64,000 nucleotides of DNA from UBA1402 sp964575345 (GCA_964575345.1 CAZNQD010000007.1:1-64000); one strand, 5' to 3'; positions 52,287-61,194 are shown, counted from the first letter of the stretch. Made by a program: numbers and translations. The notes: generated from the letters alone by a model not told the origin.

Positions 52287-54596
52287 TTAAGGCATCACTT
52301 CCAGGCCTTCCCATTTCACCTTCCATTGGCCGTTGTCTGGAAAGCCCGGATTTTTGCCTTCGCAGCCGTCCCAGCCGGCACACATCATGGCCACGGCCGT
52401 GAGCAAGCCTCCGTTGCCGGGCAGATACACCCTCAGGCGGCCGTCCTGGTAATTGTGGCCGTTGACCAGATAAGTATTGGTGCGCCTGTCCATAAGCAAG
52501 GCATCTACAGCCTTTTCGGGCAGGCCGATACGGGCGGCACACATGGCCGTCATGGGGTAATCCCAACCCCAGGTTTTGCCCCAGTTCCAGTTGTCCCAGA
52601 TCCAGTTGAAGGTGTTGGTCATAATGTCCCTGCGCACCAGCCTGGACCCGGGCATCATTCCCAGAGCTCCCAGCACCGCCATGTGGTCGGAAGTGTAACG
52701 GGTGTCGAGGTAAGTGTCCAAAGCCGTTTCGGCGGCCAGATACAGCCCGTCTTTGTGCGCCAGGGGCGAAAGCTTGTCCAGCACAATCTCCCACTCCATA
52801 TTTTTAGGCAAACCTAAACGCAAACGCCATTGCTGAGCCACACTCAGCGCGTAATACCAGTAAGACAGTTCAAAGGGAGAATTGATGGTCTCCGAAGCCC
52901 GCAGGGTTTCCTGAGCCGGAATGGCTCCCTGCAGAATATAGCGGTCTTCCAGGCCGTCGTAATCGGCAAAGTCTGCCATAAATTCGGCTGTTTTGAACAC
53001 CAGGTCGCTGTATTTAATCAGGACGGAAGTGTCCTTTTGATGACGGAACAGTAATTCGGCCATATAAATAATATGCGGTTGTTGCCAGATCAAAAAGGAG
53101 CCCACCTTCGAAGGAGCCTCCGTGGCCGAAGGATCGGTCATCTTCATCCATCGCACTCCCCTGAAGCCCTGGCGTTGGGCAATAGCAGCGGCATTTGCTG
53201 CCGCTGTATGGTACCAGCCCAGGCTGCGTTCCAGCAATTCGGGCCGTCCCCAAAGGGCAAAATGCACCCCGTGCCACCAATGCATTTCAAGGTGGAATTT
53301 GCCGTACCAGGTATTATAGGTAAGCCCGCTTTCCTGAGGCGGATTAACCCCGGCACATTGAATAGCCATCAAGTATTGCGAGAGCACCACCCGACGTTCC
53401 AACTCCGGCGCCCGGGGGTCGGTACAGGCCGAAAAGTCGACGGCTCCTCCGCTGAGCCAGAATTGGTTCCAATAATCCGAGGACTTTTGAGCCACCTGCT
53501 CAAAGCCAAAATAATCAGGAAGTACTCCGGTTGCCAATTCTGTAGTAGCAGTCTCTGCGTTTTCTGCTGTTGCGGCAGGCTTAGCCTTTTCAGATTCCGG
53601 TGCTGCCAATGCGGCCGCTGATGTTTCCGTATTAAGTTCTGCACCGTCAATCTGCAACTTTTGGGCAATCTTCAGCCCCATGACAGAGGAATCGAGCAAG
53701 GGATGGTTGTTGAGAAAAAGACAGGTAAAACTCAGCTTCTCACCGGCGGGTTGCAGGTAGAAATGATGCGCCGCAGGGCCGGAGATAAATTCAGCCTGCT
53801 CCTCCCAACACAACAAGACATAATAGCTGTCGTCGTCCAGGCAACGTTCCAGCAGGACAGCTCCGGGCATTTGAACCAACACTTTGGTGCTGTGTTTGCC
53901 GGGGCTGTTCCAGTCGCAGGCATCGTCGCTGTGGTTTCCGCTGGGGTAAGGGAACGCCAGGCTCAACCGCAGGCCGCCGCTCAGGAACATGGACGATTCT
54001 ATGGAAGAACCCATCATGTCCATCTCCGGATGACAATACGATTGAGTGGCCACGCTGAATTCGCCGGCTTTGAACAGGGAATTTATCCTGCCGTTCCACA
54101 GATCGAGCTCCTGGTTGATTTCGCTCAGGTCTTCGGGCTGCATAAGTTCTCCCTGAGGATTGCGCAATTCCAGGCCCACCACGCCCAGGTGCAGGCGATG
54201 GGGATTGATCCTGAAATAATCGGCAGCAGCCTGTGGACGGCCTTTTTCGTTGAACTGCACCGCGTACCATTCCTCTTTGCCTCTGAAATCGTAGGCCTTG
54301 AGCGTTTCTTCGAAACGATAGTTTTGTGTGTTGGGAAAACTGTGCCAGCCCCATTGAGACTGAGTGCCCAGAGGCACTCCTTTGCTGTATCGTCCGGGAA
54401 AAGTCTGGAGGCCGGTAATATCAACCGTAAAGGCGAAATTGCCGTTGCCCAGCGAGAGAGAGGCCAGGGAATCGAAGGCAGTCACCTGCACTTTGTTTCT
54501 GTCTACTAAGGCTTTACGATCAATGGGCTCTTGTCCTGCCTGTTGACAGGATATAAAAATGCCGAGCACCAGGGCGGTCAGTAAAAAGTTCTTCAT
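52287..54596 (-). CDS. Six-hairpin glycosidase of unassigned family, lipoprotein
   Basis: A 769-residue lipoprotein (GIFISC, Cys17). The N-terminal beta domain has SLGNGNFAFTVDITGLQTFP and GWHSFPNT, blocks common in uncharacterised Bacteroidota glycosidases with an (alpha/alpha)6 core. The core (about residues 380-760) has ECVGVNPPQESGLTYN-like, GKFHLEMHWWHGVHFALWGR (HxxHW) and WKWDYPMTA-like motifs. A low-complexity insert rich in Ala, Glu and Thr (about residues 320-352) separates the two parts. Position beside GH28 suggests a pectin glycosidase. The exact bond is not known. It starts 81 bp after GH28 and probably shares its transcript. Confidence 0.65.
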   Translation of the reverse strand: MKNFLLTALVLGIFISCQQAGQEPIDRKALVDRNKVQVTAFDSLASLSLGNGNFAFTVDITGLQTFPGRYSKGVPLGTQSQWGWHSFPNTQNYRFEETLKAYDFRGKEEWYAVQFNEKGRPQAAADYFRINPHRLHLGVVGLELRNPQGELMQPEDLSEINQELDLWNGRINSLFKAGEFSVATQSYCHPEMDMMGSSIESSMFLSGGLRLSLAFPYPSGNHSDDACDWNSPGKHSTKVLVQMPGAVLLERCLDDDSYYVLLCWEEQAEFISGPAAHHFYLQPAGEKLSFTCLFLNNHPLLDSSVMGLKIAQKLQIDGAELNTETSAAALAAPESEKAKPAATAENAETATTELATGVLPDYFGFEQVAQKSSDYWNQFWLSGGAVDFSACTDPRAPELERRVVLSQYLMAIQCAGVNPPQESGLTYNTWYGKFHLEMHWWHGVHFALWGRPELLERSLGWYHTAAANAAAIAQRQGFRGVRWMKMTDPSATEAPSKVGSFLIWQQPHIIYMAELLFRHQKDTSVLIKYSDLVFKTAEFMADFADYDGLEDRYILQGAIPAQETLRASETINSPFELSYWYYALSVAQQWRLRLGLPKNMEWEIVLDKLSPLAHKDGLYLAAETALDTYLDTRYTSDHMAVLGALGMMPGSRLVRRDIMTNTFNWIWDNWNWGKTWGWDYPMTAMCAARIGLPEKAVDALLMDRRTNTYLVNGHNYQDGRLRVYLPGNGGLLTAVAMMCAGWDGCEGKNPGFPDNGQWKVKWEGLEVMP

Positions 54597-54676
54597 GCTT
54601 GTTGCGGATTCATATCTGCGTTTATATAATTAAACAATGCCAATAAGCGGTACGTACGATCATGGCTGGTACAATC

Positions 54677-56119
54677 TTATTGCTGGTACAAGGGTACATT
54701 GACCGTATGCTGAATATCTACCAATTCCCCTTTTTCTCCGCCTATCCACACCTTTTTCAGTTCCCAGTCTTTGGCCCAGTAAATACGGCCGGCACTGGTT
54801 CCGGTGATGTGTACGTTTTCCATATGGAACTGATCGATGGTCGATTTTTCGGCTCCTTCGCAGACGATAGCCACCGAGCAACTGTCGGCCCGGATGTCGG
54901 TAAAATAGACATTACGAAATTTGGGCATACCCAGTTCCGGGGGATCTACCGGAGTAAGCATCACCTTCCAGTGAGGGGGCACTTCGTTGATGTCGTAGGC
55001 CTCGGGCAGGCTGGAATAGCTGTAGCTGGGGTTCCAGTTGAGGTTGATCTGCAAAGGCTCTCTGAGGCCTTTCATTTTGATGTTGGCCAGGTAAATATTT
55101 TCGACCACGCCACCCCGGGTATAGGCCGACTTAAAGCGCAAACCTATCTTGGTGCCAATGGCTTCGAGGTTGTAGGCCACCACATGGCGGATACCGCCCG
55201 AGGTTTCGCTGCCGCAGGTAAAGAGGCCGTCGCCGTAGCGGGCAATACAATTGCGGATCACTACGTATTCGGTGGGACGGTTCACCCGCAGGCCGTCGGC
55301 ATCGCGGCCGGCTTTGAGGCAGAAATTGTCGTCGTTGCAACTGATGTCGCAATCCTCAATCAGCACCCGGTTGGATGAATCTATGTCTATGCCGTCGGTG
55401 CTTGGGCCTTTGCCGGCATTGTTGTTGTCGATGATCAGGTCTTTGATGGTCACCAGGGTAGAATACAAAATATGCACAGTCCAGAAACCGGCCTCGATGA
55501 ACTTGGTTTGGCTCAGCGTGACATTGCTGCAATTCTGCATAAGCAGCAATCGCGGCCTTTTGCAGTCGTAATCGACTATCCAGCGCAGGCCTTTGGGCAC
55601 GTATTCGCGGCGCATTTCCCAGTAACTGTCCCAGAACACCTTGCCACGGCCGCTTACCAGGCCACGGCCCGAAACGGCCACGTTGTCCTGATCCATAGCG
55701 GTGATCAGCGCCGCCGGCCATTCCATTTCGATGCCGGCCACCCGGGTAAAAATCAGAGGATAATCCTGGATGTTTTCGCTGCCCAAAAGAGTAACCCCTT
55801 CGGGAATATTCAGATTGACGTTGCTTTTGAGAAAAATTGAACCCATGCAATAGGTGCCGGGCTCAAAACTGACCATGCCTCCGCCGGCTTCGGCACAGGC
55901 ATCGATGGCCTGCTGAATGGCCGCGGTACTGAGCTGCGCAGTATCGGCCACCGCACCGTAATCGTTGGCCATAAACTTTTTATCTGCAGGAGGTTGGGTC
56001 TGGGAACCACAGTCGGCTATCCAGGGGAAATCAGGGATACCATTTTGTAGTTGAGACGGCCCGCAAGCCGTCATTAAGAAGGCAATCAGGACCGGGCTGA
56101 TGGTTTTCAGTGTTTTCAT
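54677..56119 (-). CDS. GH28 family pectin hydrolase, lipoprotein
   Basis: A 480-residue lipoprotein (LMTAC, Cys19) with a right-handed beta-helix. NDYGAVADTAQLSTAAIQQA starts the domain. The catalytic Asp blocks are STDGIDIDSS and CNDDNFCLKAG. The usual histidine block (GHGxxxGS) reads YGDGLFTCGSETSGG, so the His is missing; many Bacteroidota exo- and RG-acting GH28 have comparable variants. It should hydrolyse galacturonosyl linkages, perhaps of RG-I, at the cell surface. ATG 56119 was chosen because the promoter overlaps the alternative start at 56143. Confidence 0.87.
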   Translation of the reverse strand: MKTLKTISPVLIAFLMTACGPSQLQNGIPDFPWIADCGSQTQPPADKKFMANDYGAVADTAQLSTAAIQQAIDACAEAGGGMVSFEPGTYCMGSIFLKSNVNLNIPEGVTLLGSENIQDYPLIFTRVAGIEMEWPAALITAMDQDNVAVSGRGLVSGRGKVFWDSYWEMRREYVPKGLRWIVDYDCKRPRLLLMQNCSNVTLSQTKFIEAGFWTVHILYSTLVTIKDLIIDNNNAGKGPSTDGIDIDSSNRVLIEDCDISCNDDNFCLKAGRDADGLRVNRPTEYVVIRNCIARYGDGLFTCGSETSGGIRHVVAYNLEAIGTKIGLRFKSAYTRGGVVENIYLANIKMKGLREPLQINLNWNPSYSYSSLPEAYDINEVPPHWKVMLTPVDPPELGMPKFRNVYFTDIRADSCSVAIVCEGAEKSTIDQFHMENVHITGTSAGRIYWAKDWELKKVWIGGEKGELVDIQHTVNVPLYQQ

Positions 56120-56140
56120 AACTAAGGTCAATAGTAACGA

Positions 56141-56171
56141 CAAAGATATCTATTCTCTGCTAAAGAACAAA
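56141..56171 (-). promoter_or_regulatory. Promoter for GH28 and the six-hairpin glycosidase
   Basis: On the minus strand TTTG (56171-56168), 19 bases, then TATCTTTG (56148-56141). Both boxes are perfect. The transcript would start near 56134, leaving a very short leader. Confidence 0.8.
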
Positions 56172-56269
56172 AAACAGCCGGGTTAAATCAGTCGTGTTAT
56201 ATCAACTGTATTCATTCAGCCGCAGCAGCGTTTCAATGATGAACTTCGCAGGCCCGGCAGTTTACAGTT

Positions 56270-56306
56270 AAAAAAGAAACAGTTGCCGGATACCCGACAA
56301 CTGTTT
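56270..56306 (-). terminator. Terminator after the esterase gene
   Basis: On the minus strand, AAACAGTTG (56306-56298) pairs with CAACTGTTT (56285-56277), with further CGG/CCG pairs inside, followed by CTTTTTT. It separates the esterase from GH28. Confidence 0.85.
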
Positions 56307-56342
56307 CCGGCTTCGTGAGAAGCTATGAGATAATAACAAACC

Positions 56343-57731
56343 TTATTTATTGTGCTCCAAAATAAACTCCACTATTTCCGCAGGATCTTCCAGACTGTGG
56401 GGGTGATGGTCCTTGCCTCTTTTCAGGATTTGCTTTACTTCGAGGCCGGCTTTTTTGTAAGCCTGGTACAAATGAGCTCCGTTGTGCTGGTAAGGCACCA
56501 GTTTGTCTTTGGTGCCGGCCACCAGTATCAAAGGAATCTGCGTCGCGACTAAGGCCTCCAGGTTATCTACCGGATTGGCCGTAAATTGTTCAAGTTGATC
56601 TTCGCCCAGTTGCCATTTTTTCAGAAAGTCCTGTCGCTCGGGGCTTTGCTGGCCGGGCCAGCTGTAAACGTCACAAACGGGTGCATCCAGGTAAAGGCAA
56701 GCCACTTTGTTGGAATATTTCAGGGCCCAGTTGACGGCATACAGACCTCCGCGGCTGAAGCCTTCGAGCACGACCCGGGGCGACAAGGCGTAAAATTTGA
56801 CCATATATTTGTAGAACTCATCACCCGTCTTGAGCGAGGCGGGGTTGGCAAATTCGTTATCAAGCTCAAAATAAGCTACATGATACCCTTTTTCCAACAA
56901 GGCCAGGTCGACCGAAGGAAAAGCTCCGAAAAAAGCCGGCCGCCAGATCCAGGGCCTGCCCTGGGCAGCCTGTTTGGGCACTACCAGTGTGGCCTGTTTC
57001 TCTTTGAAATTGAAATCGTAGCGTTCGTAGCCCTGCCAGTCGGAACGAACACCGGGATAAGCCTGCGGACGGTAGTCGGCCGGCACTTCTTCGCCTTTGA
57101 GGGCACGGTAAATTTCCTTGGCCAGCATCAGGGCTCCCTCTTCGTTGGGATGGATGCCGTCGGCAAACAAACTGCCTTTACCGATAAAAGGCGTATAGAG
57201 GTCTATGGTGTTCAGGTCGTATTTTTGGGCCACCCTGCGAATATAGGGGATCACCTGGTCGCGGATAATCGTATCGTTGATGCCCCAGTCGTAGTGAAAG
57301 GCCGGCACAGGATAGCACAGCCAGATTTGCGGTTTTGAATCTAATTGGCTGAAGGCATTCACCATTTGTTCCAGATCATGCATAAATTCGTGGTGATGCA
57401 CCCAGTTGAAAGGTTTGGTATCGTTGGTACCCAGTTTAATGGTAACAATGTCGGGTTCAAAAGCCAGGGCGTCCTGAAACAACTGCTCCTTCATATAGGG
57501 ACGGTCGCCTTTGTTGAGCAGGGTACGGCCGCTGAATCCGTAATTACGCACTTCGTAAGCGGCTCCCAGCATCTGCCCCAGCAAACCCGGATAGCTGTCG
57601 CGCTGCATATTGGCAATGGCTGCCCCCTGGGTAATACTGTTGCCCACACAGGCCACTTTGATGGTTTTCTCTGCCTGCATGGCCAGACTTGTTCCCAACA
57701 ACAAGCACAAAACAAAAATTTTAGTTTTCAT
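56343..57731 (-). CDS. Two-domain esterase: SGNH hydrolase plus alpha/beta hydrolase
   Basis: A 462-residue exported protein (signal peptide to about residue 20). The N-terminal SGNH domain has VGNSIT (Ser32), KLGTND and DGIHPNEEG (Asp/His). The second half (about residues 230-462) is an alpha/beta hydrolase with the nucleophile elbow GFSRGG and a terminal His in KDHHPHS. The two different esterase folds are linked by a short beta region. In this locus they probably remove acetyl groups from RG-I or pectin so that lyases can act; which domain does what is not known. A promoter -7 (TACTTTTG) is at 57765-57772. Confidence 0.82.
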   Translation of the reverse strand: MKTKIFVLCLLLGTSLAMQAEKTIKVACVGNSITQGAAIANMQRDSYPGLLGQMLGAAYEVRNYGFSGRTLLNKGDRPYMKEQLFQDALAFEPDIVTIKLGTNDTKPFNWVHHHEFMHDLEQMVNAFSQLDSKPQIWLCYPVPAFHYDWGINDTIIRDQVIPYIRRVAQKYDLNTIDLYTPFIGKGSLFADGIHPNEEGALMLAKEIYRALKGEEVPADYRPQAYPGVRSDWQGYERYDFNFKEKQATLVVPKQAAQGRPWIWRPAFFGAFPSVDLALLEKGYHVAYFELDNEFANPASLKTGDEFYKYMVKFYALSPRVVLEGFSRGGLYAVNWALKYSNKVACLYLDAPVCDVYSWPGQQSPERQDFLKKWQLGEDQLEQFTANPVDNLEALVATQIPLILVAGTKDKLVPYQHNGAHLYQAYKKAGLEVKQILKRGKDHHPHSLEDPAEIVEFILEHNK

Positions 57732-57764
57732 TAGTATCCCTTATTAAATAGCATTTTCGGAGAG

Positions 57765-57795
57765 CAAAAGTACAATTTAGCTGTTAATACACTAA
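57765..57795 (-). promoter_or_regulatory. Promoter for the esterase gene
   Basis: On the minus strand TTAG (57795-57792), 19 bases and TACTTTTG (57772-57765). The -7 is perfect, the -33 has one mismatch. Confidence 0.5.
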
Positions 57796-57802
57796 TAAAA
57801 AG

Positions 57803-57834
57803 TTTGCTTATTTAACTACTTGTACATACATTTG
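57803..57834 (+). promoter_or_regulatory. Promoter for the DUF4861 gene
   Basis: TTTG at 57803-57806, 20 bases, then TACATTTG at 57827-57834. Both boxes are perfect. It diverges from the esterase promoter. Confidence 0.8.
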
Positions 57835-57887
57835 CGTTTTAGTATTACACAAATCCCCTGATTTATTACACTTTAACATTCTGTATT

Positions 57888-59251
57888 ATGAAAAAAGCAT
57901 CCTTTCTTATCGCCTTCATTGCCCTGTTATTCAGCTCTTGTTGCAAAGAAAACGCTTTGATCGTACAAGTGAACAACCCCTCTGCTCTGGACAGAGAGCG
58001 TGAAAGCATAGAAATCAAGCTGGACGACATCAAAAACGCGCTGGAAGACAAAAACGACACAGCCTGCAGCTTTGTGGTCTATGACGCTCAAGGCCTGGAA
58101 ATACCCAGTCAGCTTGTCCTCAGCTCCACGCCGGCCGTACTTCTTTTTCAGGCCACGGTCAAAGCCGGCGACTCCTGCACTTATACCATAAAAAAAGGCG
58201 AGCCCATGCCTTACGAAACCATGGTGCAAACCACCTTTATGCCCCGCCGCAAAGACGATATGTCGTGGGAAAACGACAAAATCAGCTTTCGTATGTACGG
58301 GCCGGCACTGGTCAACGACCCACAGGAGGGCATGGTGAGCGGTGGTTTGGACATCTGGGTAAAACGCACGTCGAAACTGGTTACCCAGCAATGGTATCAG
58401 GACGAATTCGATGGTAAATCCACTTATCATCACGATAACGGCGAAGGCCTCGACTTCTACTCCGTGGGCAAAACCCTGGGAGCAGGAGCCTCCGCTCCCT
58501 ACATCGACGACAAACTCTGGCTGGTGGGCAACAACTTTGTTTCCTATAAGATTCTGGAAAACGGCCCCATTCGTACCACCTTCGCTCTGGAGTACGAAGC
58601 CTACGACTGCAACAGCAAAGCCCTGAGTGAAATCCGCAGCATTAGCCTTGATGCCGGCTCACACCTGAACAAATTCTGCGTGCTCTACAAGGGCAACGAC
58701 GGAGAAGTGATTCCGGTGGCAGCCGGCTTTCCCTTCAGAGGCTTTGAACAAAAGGCCGGCAAAAAAGGAATGCACAGTATTGACGACTGCAACAGCATAG
58801 TTTACGATAAAGCGCTGGGCTTTGTAGCCTATGCCGAACCCGAACACGCCGAAAACGGCATCATTTTCCTGGGCAGCCTCATACCCGAGGGTACAGAGCA
58901 GGCACTTATCGCCCGGGGCCATGTACTCAACAGCAGCAAGGCCACCATTGGAAAAGAATTTGTGTATTATTCCGGAGGCGGCTGGAGCAAAGGNNNNNNN
59001 NNNNNNNNNNNNNNNNNNNNNNNNNNNNNNNNNNNNNNNNNNNNNNNNNNNNNNNNNNNNNNNNNNNNNNNNNNNNNNNNNNNNNNNNNNNNNAGGCCAC
59101 CATTGGAAAAGAATTTGTGTATTATTCCGGAGGCGGCTGGAGCAAAGGCGGTTTCAGCGATTTAGCAGCCTGGACAGCCTACATGAAGGACTTCGCCTTA
59201 AAGCTACGGGAGCCTCTGCAGGTCAGTCTTAAAGCCACCTGCCTCAACTAG
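57888..59251 (+). CDS. DUF4861-family lipoprotein, split only by a false assembly gap
   Basis: A lipoprotein (LLFSSC, Cys18) of the DUF4861 family, found in many pectin-related loci of Bacteroidota. Typical blocks are VNNPSALDRERESIEI, SVGKTLGAGASAPYIDD and GFPFRGFEQK. A run of 100 N at 58994-59093 is flanked by the same 55 bp. Joining position 58993 to 59149 gives one open frame, WSKGGFSDLAAWTAYMKDFA, to TAG at 59251, 402 residues in all. Reading straight through the N run shifts the frame and would suggest a false truncation. Biochemical function is unknown. Confidence 0.88.
58939..58993 (+). repeat. 55-bp duplicate flanking gap 2, left copy
   Basis: Identical to 59094-59148 and lies inside the DUF4861 gene. 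Confidence 0.95.
58994..59093. other. Assembly gap of exactly 100 N
   Basis: The second default-size gap in this window, again with identical 55-bp flanks, so no sequence is likely to be missing. Confidence 0.9.
59094..59148 (+). repeat. 55-bp duplicate flanking gap 2, right copy
   Basis: Identical to 58939-58993. Confidence 0.95.
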
Positions 59252-59264
59252 CAGGCAACTTGCA

Positions 59265-60071
59265 TTAAATAACAGGCAAATCTTCGTATTCCACCACAAA
59301 GTCCCACATATATTCCATATCCTCAGGACATTCATCTTCGACTTTGTCCACTCCGCAATCCCATTGGCGATTGCCGTTCATGTCGATCAGGTAATTGATA
59401 CAGTGGCTGCCGGCTCCGGCTCCCAACCTCCAGGAAATGACGGCTTTTTTGTTTTCGAGAATGTTCAGGCCCGAAATTCTTTCACCTTCGGAAGCCAACA
59501 CAAAGTAGCCCTGTTCGTTGAGAATGTGATTGCCACCGATACTGAAGTAATTGGTGGCGGCCCATGAGGTGTCAGCGGCATTGCAGGGATCTGTCCAGCT
59601 TCCCATGGTCTCGAGCAATTCATACTCTTGCTCCGGGTTTGAGATCAGTCGCACCTGCCGGTAAAAAACATTTCTGAAAGTTATTTTTACGCTCTTGTAT
59701 TCACCCAAGGGAACCATTTTGGGCGCAAAAGAATACTCTTCGAACAACTTCATTTCGCGGTTGGTGGCGGTGGTCAACCTGATCCATTCCAGATTATCTT
59801 TTTCGCCGGCTTTCACCTCGCCTTTGGCTACCCAGACATCACCGATGGTCCAACGCATACTGATCATATACGTCAGTGTAGTATCCCCTGTGAGGGGCGG
59901 ATTCTCAAAAGCAGATCTGACCGAGACCATCGAAGGAGCAGGCATATCTGCAAAAGGATTGATGCACTTAAATTCAATTGTGCCGGTTTTTTGGGGCGTT
60001 TCTTCGTTGTTGCAGGAAATAAAGAGACAAGCTGCAACAAGAAATACGCCAAGAGAGAGTGTGTTTTTCAT
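59265..60071 (-). CDS. Lipoprotein of unknown function with calcium-binding-like loop
   Basis: A 268-residue lipoprotein (ACLFISC, Cys20). I do not recognise its family. The body is beta-rich with few helices. Near the C-terminus is DMNGNRQWDCGVDKVEDE, an acidic loop that resembles calcium-binding dockerin- or EF-like loops. The gene faces the DUF4861 gene, 13 bp from its stop, and upstream lies the degenerate repeat region before ohrR. No transport or enzyme motif is visible. A substrate-binding or surface-adhesive role is possible but unsupported. Confidence 0.6.
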   Translation of the reverse strand: MKNTLSLGVFLVAACLFISCNNEETPQKTGTIEFKCINPFADMPAPSMVSVRSAFENPPLTGDTTLTYMISMRWTIGDVWVAKGEVKAGEKDNLEWIRLTTATNREMKLFEEYSFAPKMVPLGEYKSVKITFRNVFYRQVRLISNPEQEYELLETMGSWTDPCNAADTSWAATNYFSIGGNHILNEQGYFVLASEGERISGLNILENKKAVISWRLGAGAGSHCINYLIDMNGNRQWDCGVDKVEDECPEDMEYMWDFVVEYEDLPVI

Positions 60072-60130
60072 AACAGTAAATTAGGGGGTTTGTTGATAGT
60101 TAATTAATAGTATAGCTATTCAGCTTCTCG

Positions 60131-60256
60131 TTATTCTGTGTATTCTTGTTTCTTGTTTCGTGTTTCGTGTTTTGCATTTTGTGTTCCGTAGTTCAGTGTT
60201 TCTTTATTCAGTATTTCGTTTTTCAGTGTTATTCTGTTCAGTGTTATTCTGTTCAG
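60131..60256 (-). repeat. Degenerate short repeats across the end of ohrR
   Basis: On the minus strand, variants of (C/A)GAAACACTGAA recur through the end of ohrR and on past its stop. At the coding end, the 15-bp unit at 60226-60240 is repeated exactly at 60241-60255. Translated in the ohrR frame, the pattern RNTE/NNTE continues through the TAA and beyond. Confidence 0.75.
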
Positions 60257-60704
60257 AGCTGGTTGCGCCATTCATAAAATCGATGAGCCGGTGAAGTTTG
60301 TCTTTCATCTCCATCAATTCAGCCAGTGAGAGCGGGCTATGCTCCAGCTCTTTGAGGAGTTCCAGCGGGACGGCAACTGCCTGCAGCCGCATGTCGCGTC
60401 CCCGGTCGCTGAGGCTGATAAGCACCTTGCGTTCGTCCTGTCCCGAGCGTTGCCGACTAACTATGCCTTGATTCTCCATGCGTTTGAGCAAGGGAGTAAG
60501 GGTATTGGTATTCAGAATGAGCTTCTGCGCAATCTCGTTCACCGTGATACCGTCAGTTTCCCACAAAACCATGAGCACCAGGTATTGGGGATAGGTTATC
60601 CCTATTTTATCGAGCTGAGGCTGATAAGCCCGTGTTATCAGCCTCGATGCCGCGTAAAGAGGAAAACAGAGTTGATTGTTCAATTTCAACTGTTCGTAGT
60701 CCAT
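60204..60704 (-). CDS. ohrR: OhrR-type MarR-family regulator
   Basis: A 166-residue MarR regulator. LNNQLCFPLYAASRLI carries the peroxide-sensing Cys13, as in OhrR. The wing-helix part (about residues 50-100) has VNEIAQKLILNTNTLTPLLKRM and RQRSGQDERKVLISLS. The last 14 residues are repeats (EQNNTEQNNTEKRNTE) that do not belong to the family and arose from the repeat array. It lies 8 bp after the glutathione peroxidase gene and is transcribed with it. The promoter has two sites, at 61314-61325 and 61350-61361, that could be its operators. Confidence 0.87.
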   Translation of the reverse strand: MDYEQLKLNNQLCFPLYAASRLITRAYQPQLDKIGITYPQYLVLMVLWETDGITVNEIAQKLILNTNTLTPLLKRMENQGIVSRQRSGQDERKVLISLSDRGRDMRLQAVAVPLELLKELEHSPLSLAELMEMKDKLHRLIDFMNGATSSEQNNTEQNNTEKRNTE

Positions 60705-60711
60705 AGGGTGC

Positions 60712-61194
60712 TCAACTTAGAATTTTACTTAAATACTTATCTATCTCTTCGGGTTTGGTGGTTGGCGAAAAACGCCTGACCGGCTTGCCCGTATTGTCGA
60801 TCAGGAACTTGGTAAAATTCCATTTAATCTTGCCGCCAAAGAATCCGCTCAATTCTTTTTTGAGGTACTTGTAAATGGGATGTGCCTGTTCGCCGTTGAC
60901 ATCAATTTTGGCAAACATAGGAAAACTTACGCCATAATTCAATAGGCAGCCCTCGGAAATGGACTTTTCGTCCCCCGGTTCCTGATTGGCAAACTGATTG
61001 CAGGGAAAGCCCAGGATCACCAAATTCTTGTCTTTGTACTTTTGATAAAGTTGCTCCAGCCCCTCAAACTGCGGTGTCAAACCGCATTTGCTGGCCGTAT
61101 TCACCACCAGAATGGTTTTGCCCTTATAGCTGTCCATCCCTACTTCTTTGCCTTGCAGGCTTTTTGCTTTGAAACTGTAAAATGTTGCGTCCAT
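60712..61194 (-). CDS. Glutathione peroxidase-family protein (thiol peroxidase)
   Basis: A 160-residue peroxidase. SKCGLTPQ (Cys37, Cys instead of Sec), GFPCNQFANQEPG (Gln and a second Cys) and KWNFTKFLID (Trp/Asn) are the active-site blocks. The enzyme probably uses thioredoxin, as Cys-GPx of bacteria do, since Bacteroidota generally lack glutathione. ATG 61194 was chosen; a longer frame starts upstream of the promoter at 61341. It is first in the operon with ohrR, an unusual target for OhrR, which commonly controls ohr. Confidence 0.92.
   Translation of the reverse strand: MDATFYSFKAKSLQGKEVGMDSYKGKTILVVNTASKCGLTPQFEGLEQLYQKYKDKNLVILGFPCNQFANQEPGDEKSISEGCLLNYGVSFPMFAKIDVNGEQAHPIYKYLKKELSGFFGGKIKWNFTKFLIDNTGKPVRRFSPTTKPEEIDKYLSKILS

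Noticed and set aside
57888..59165. Reading the DUF4861 gene straight through the N run
   Set aside because: It ends after a frame change caused by the false gap; the joined version to 59251 fits the family.
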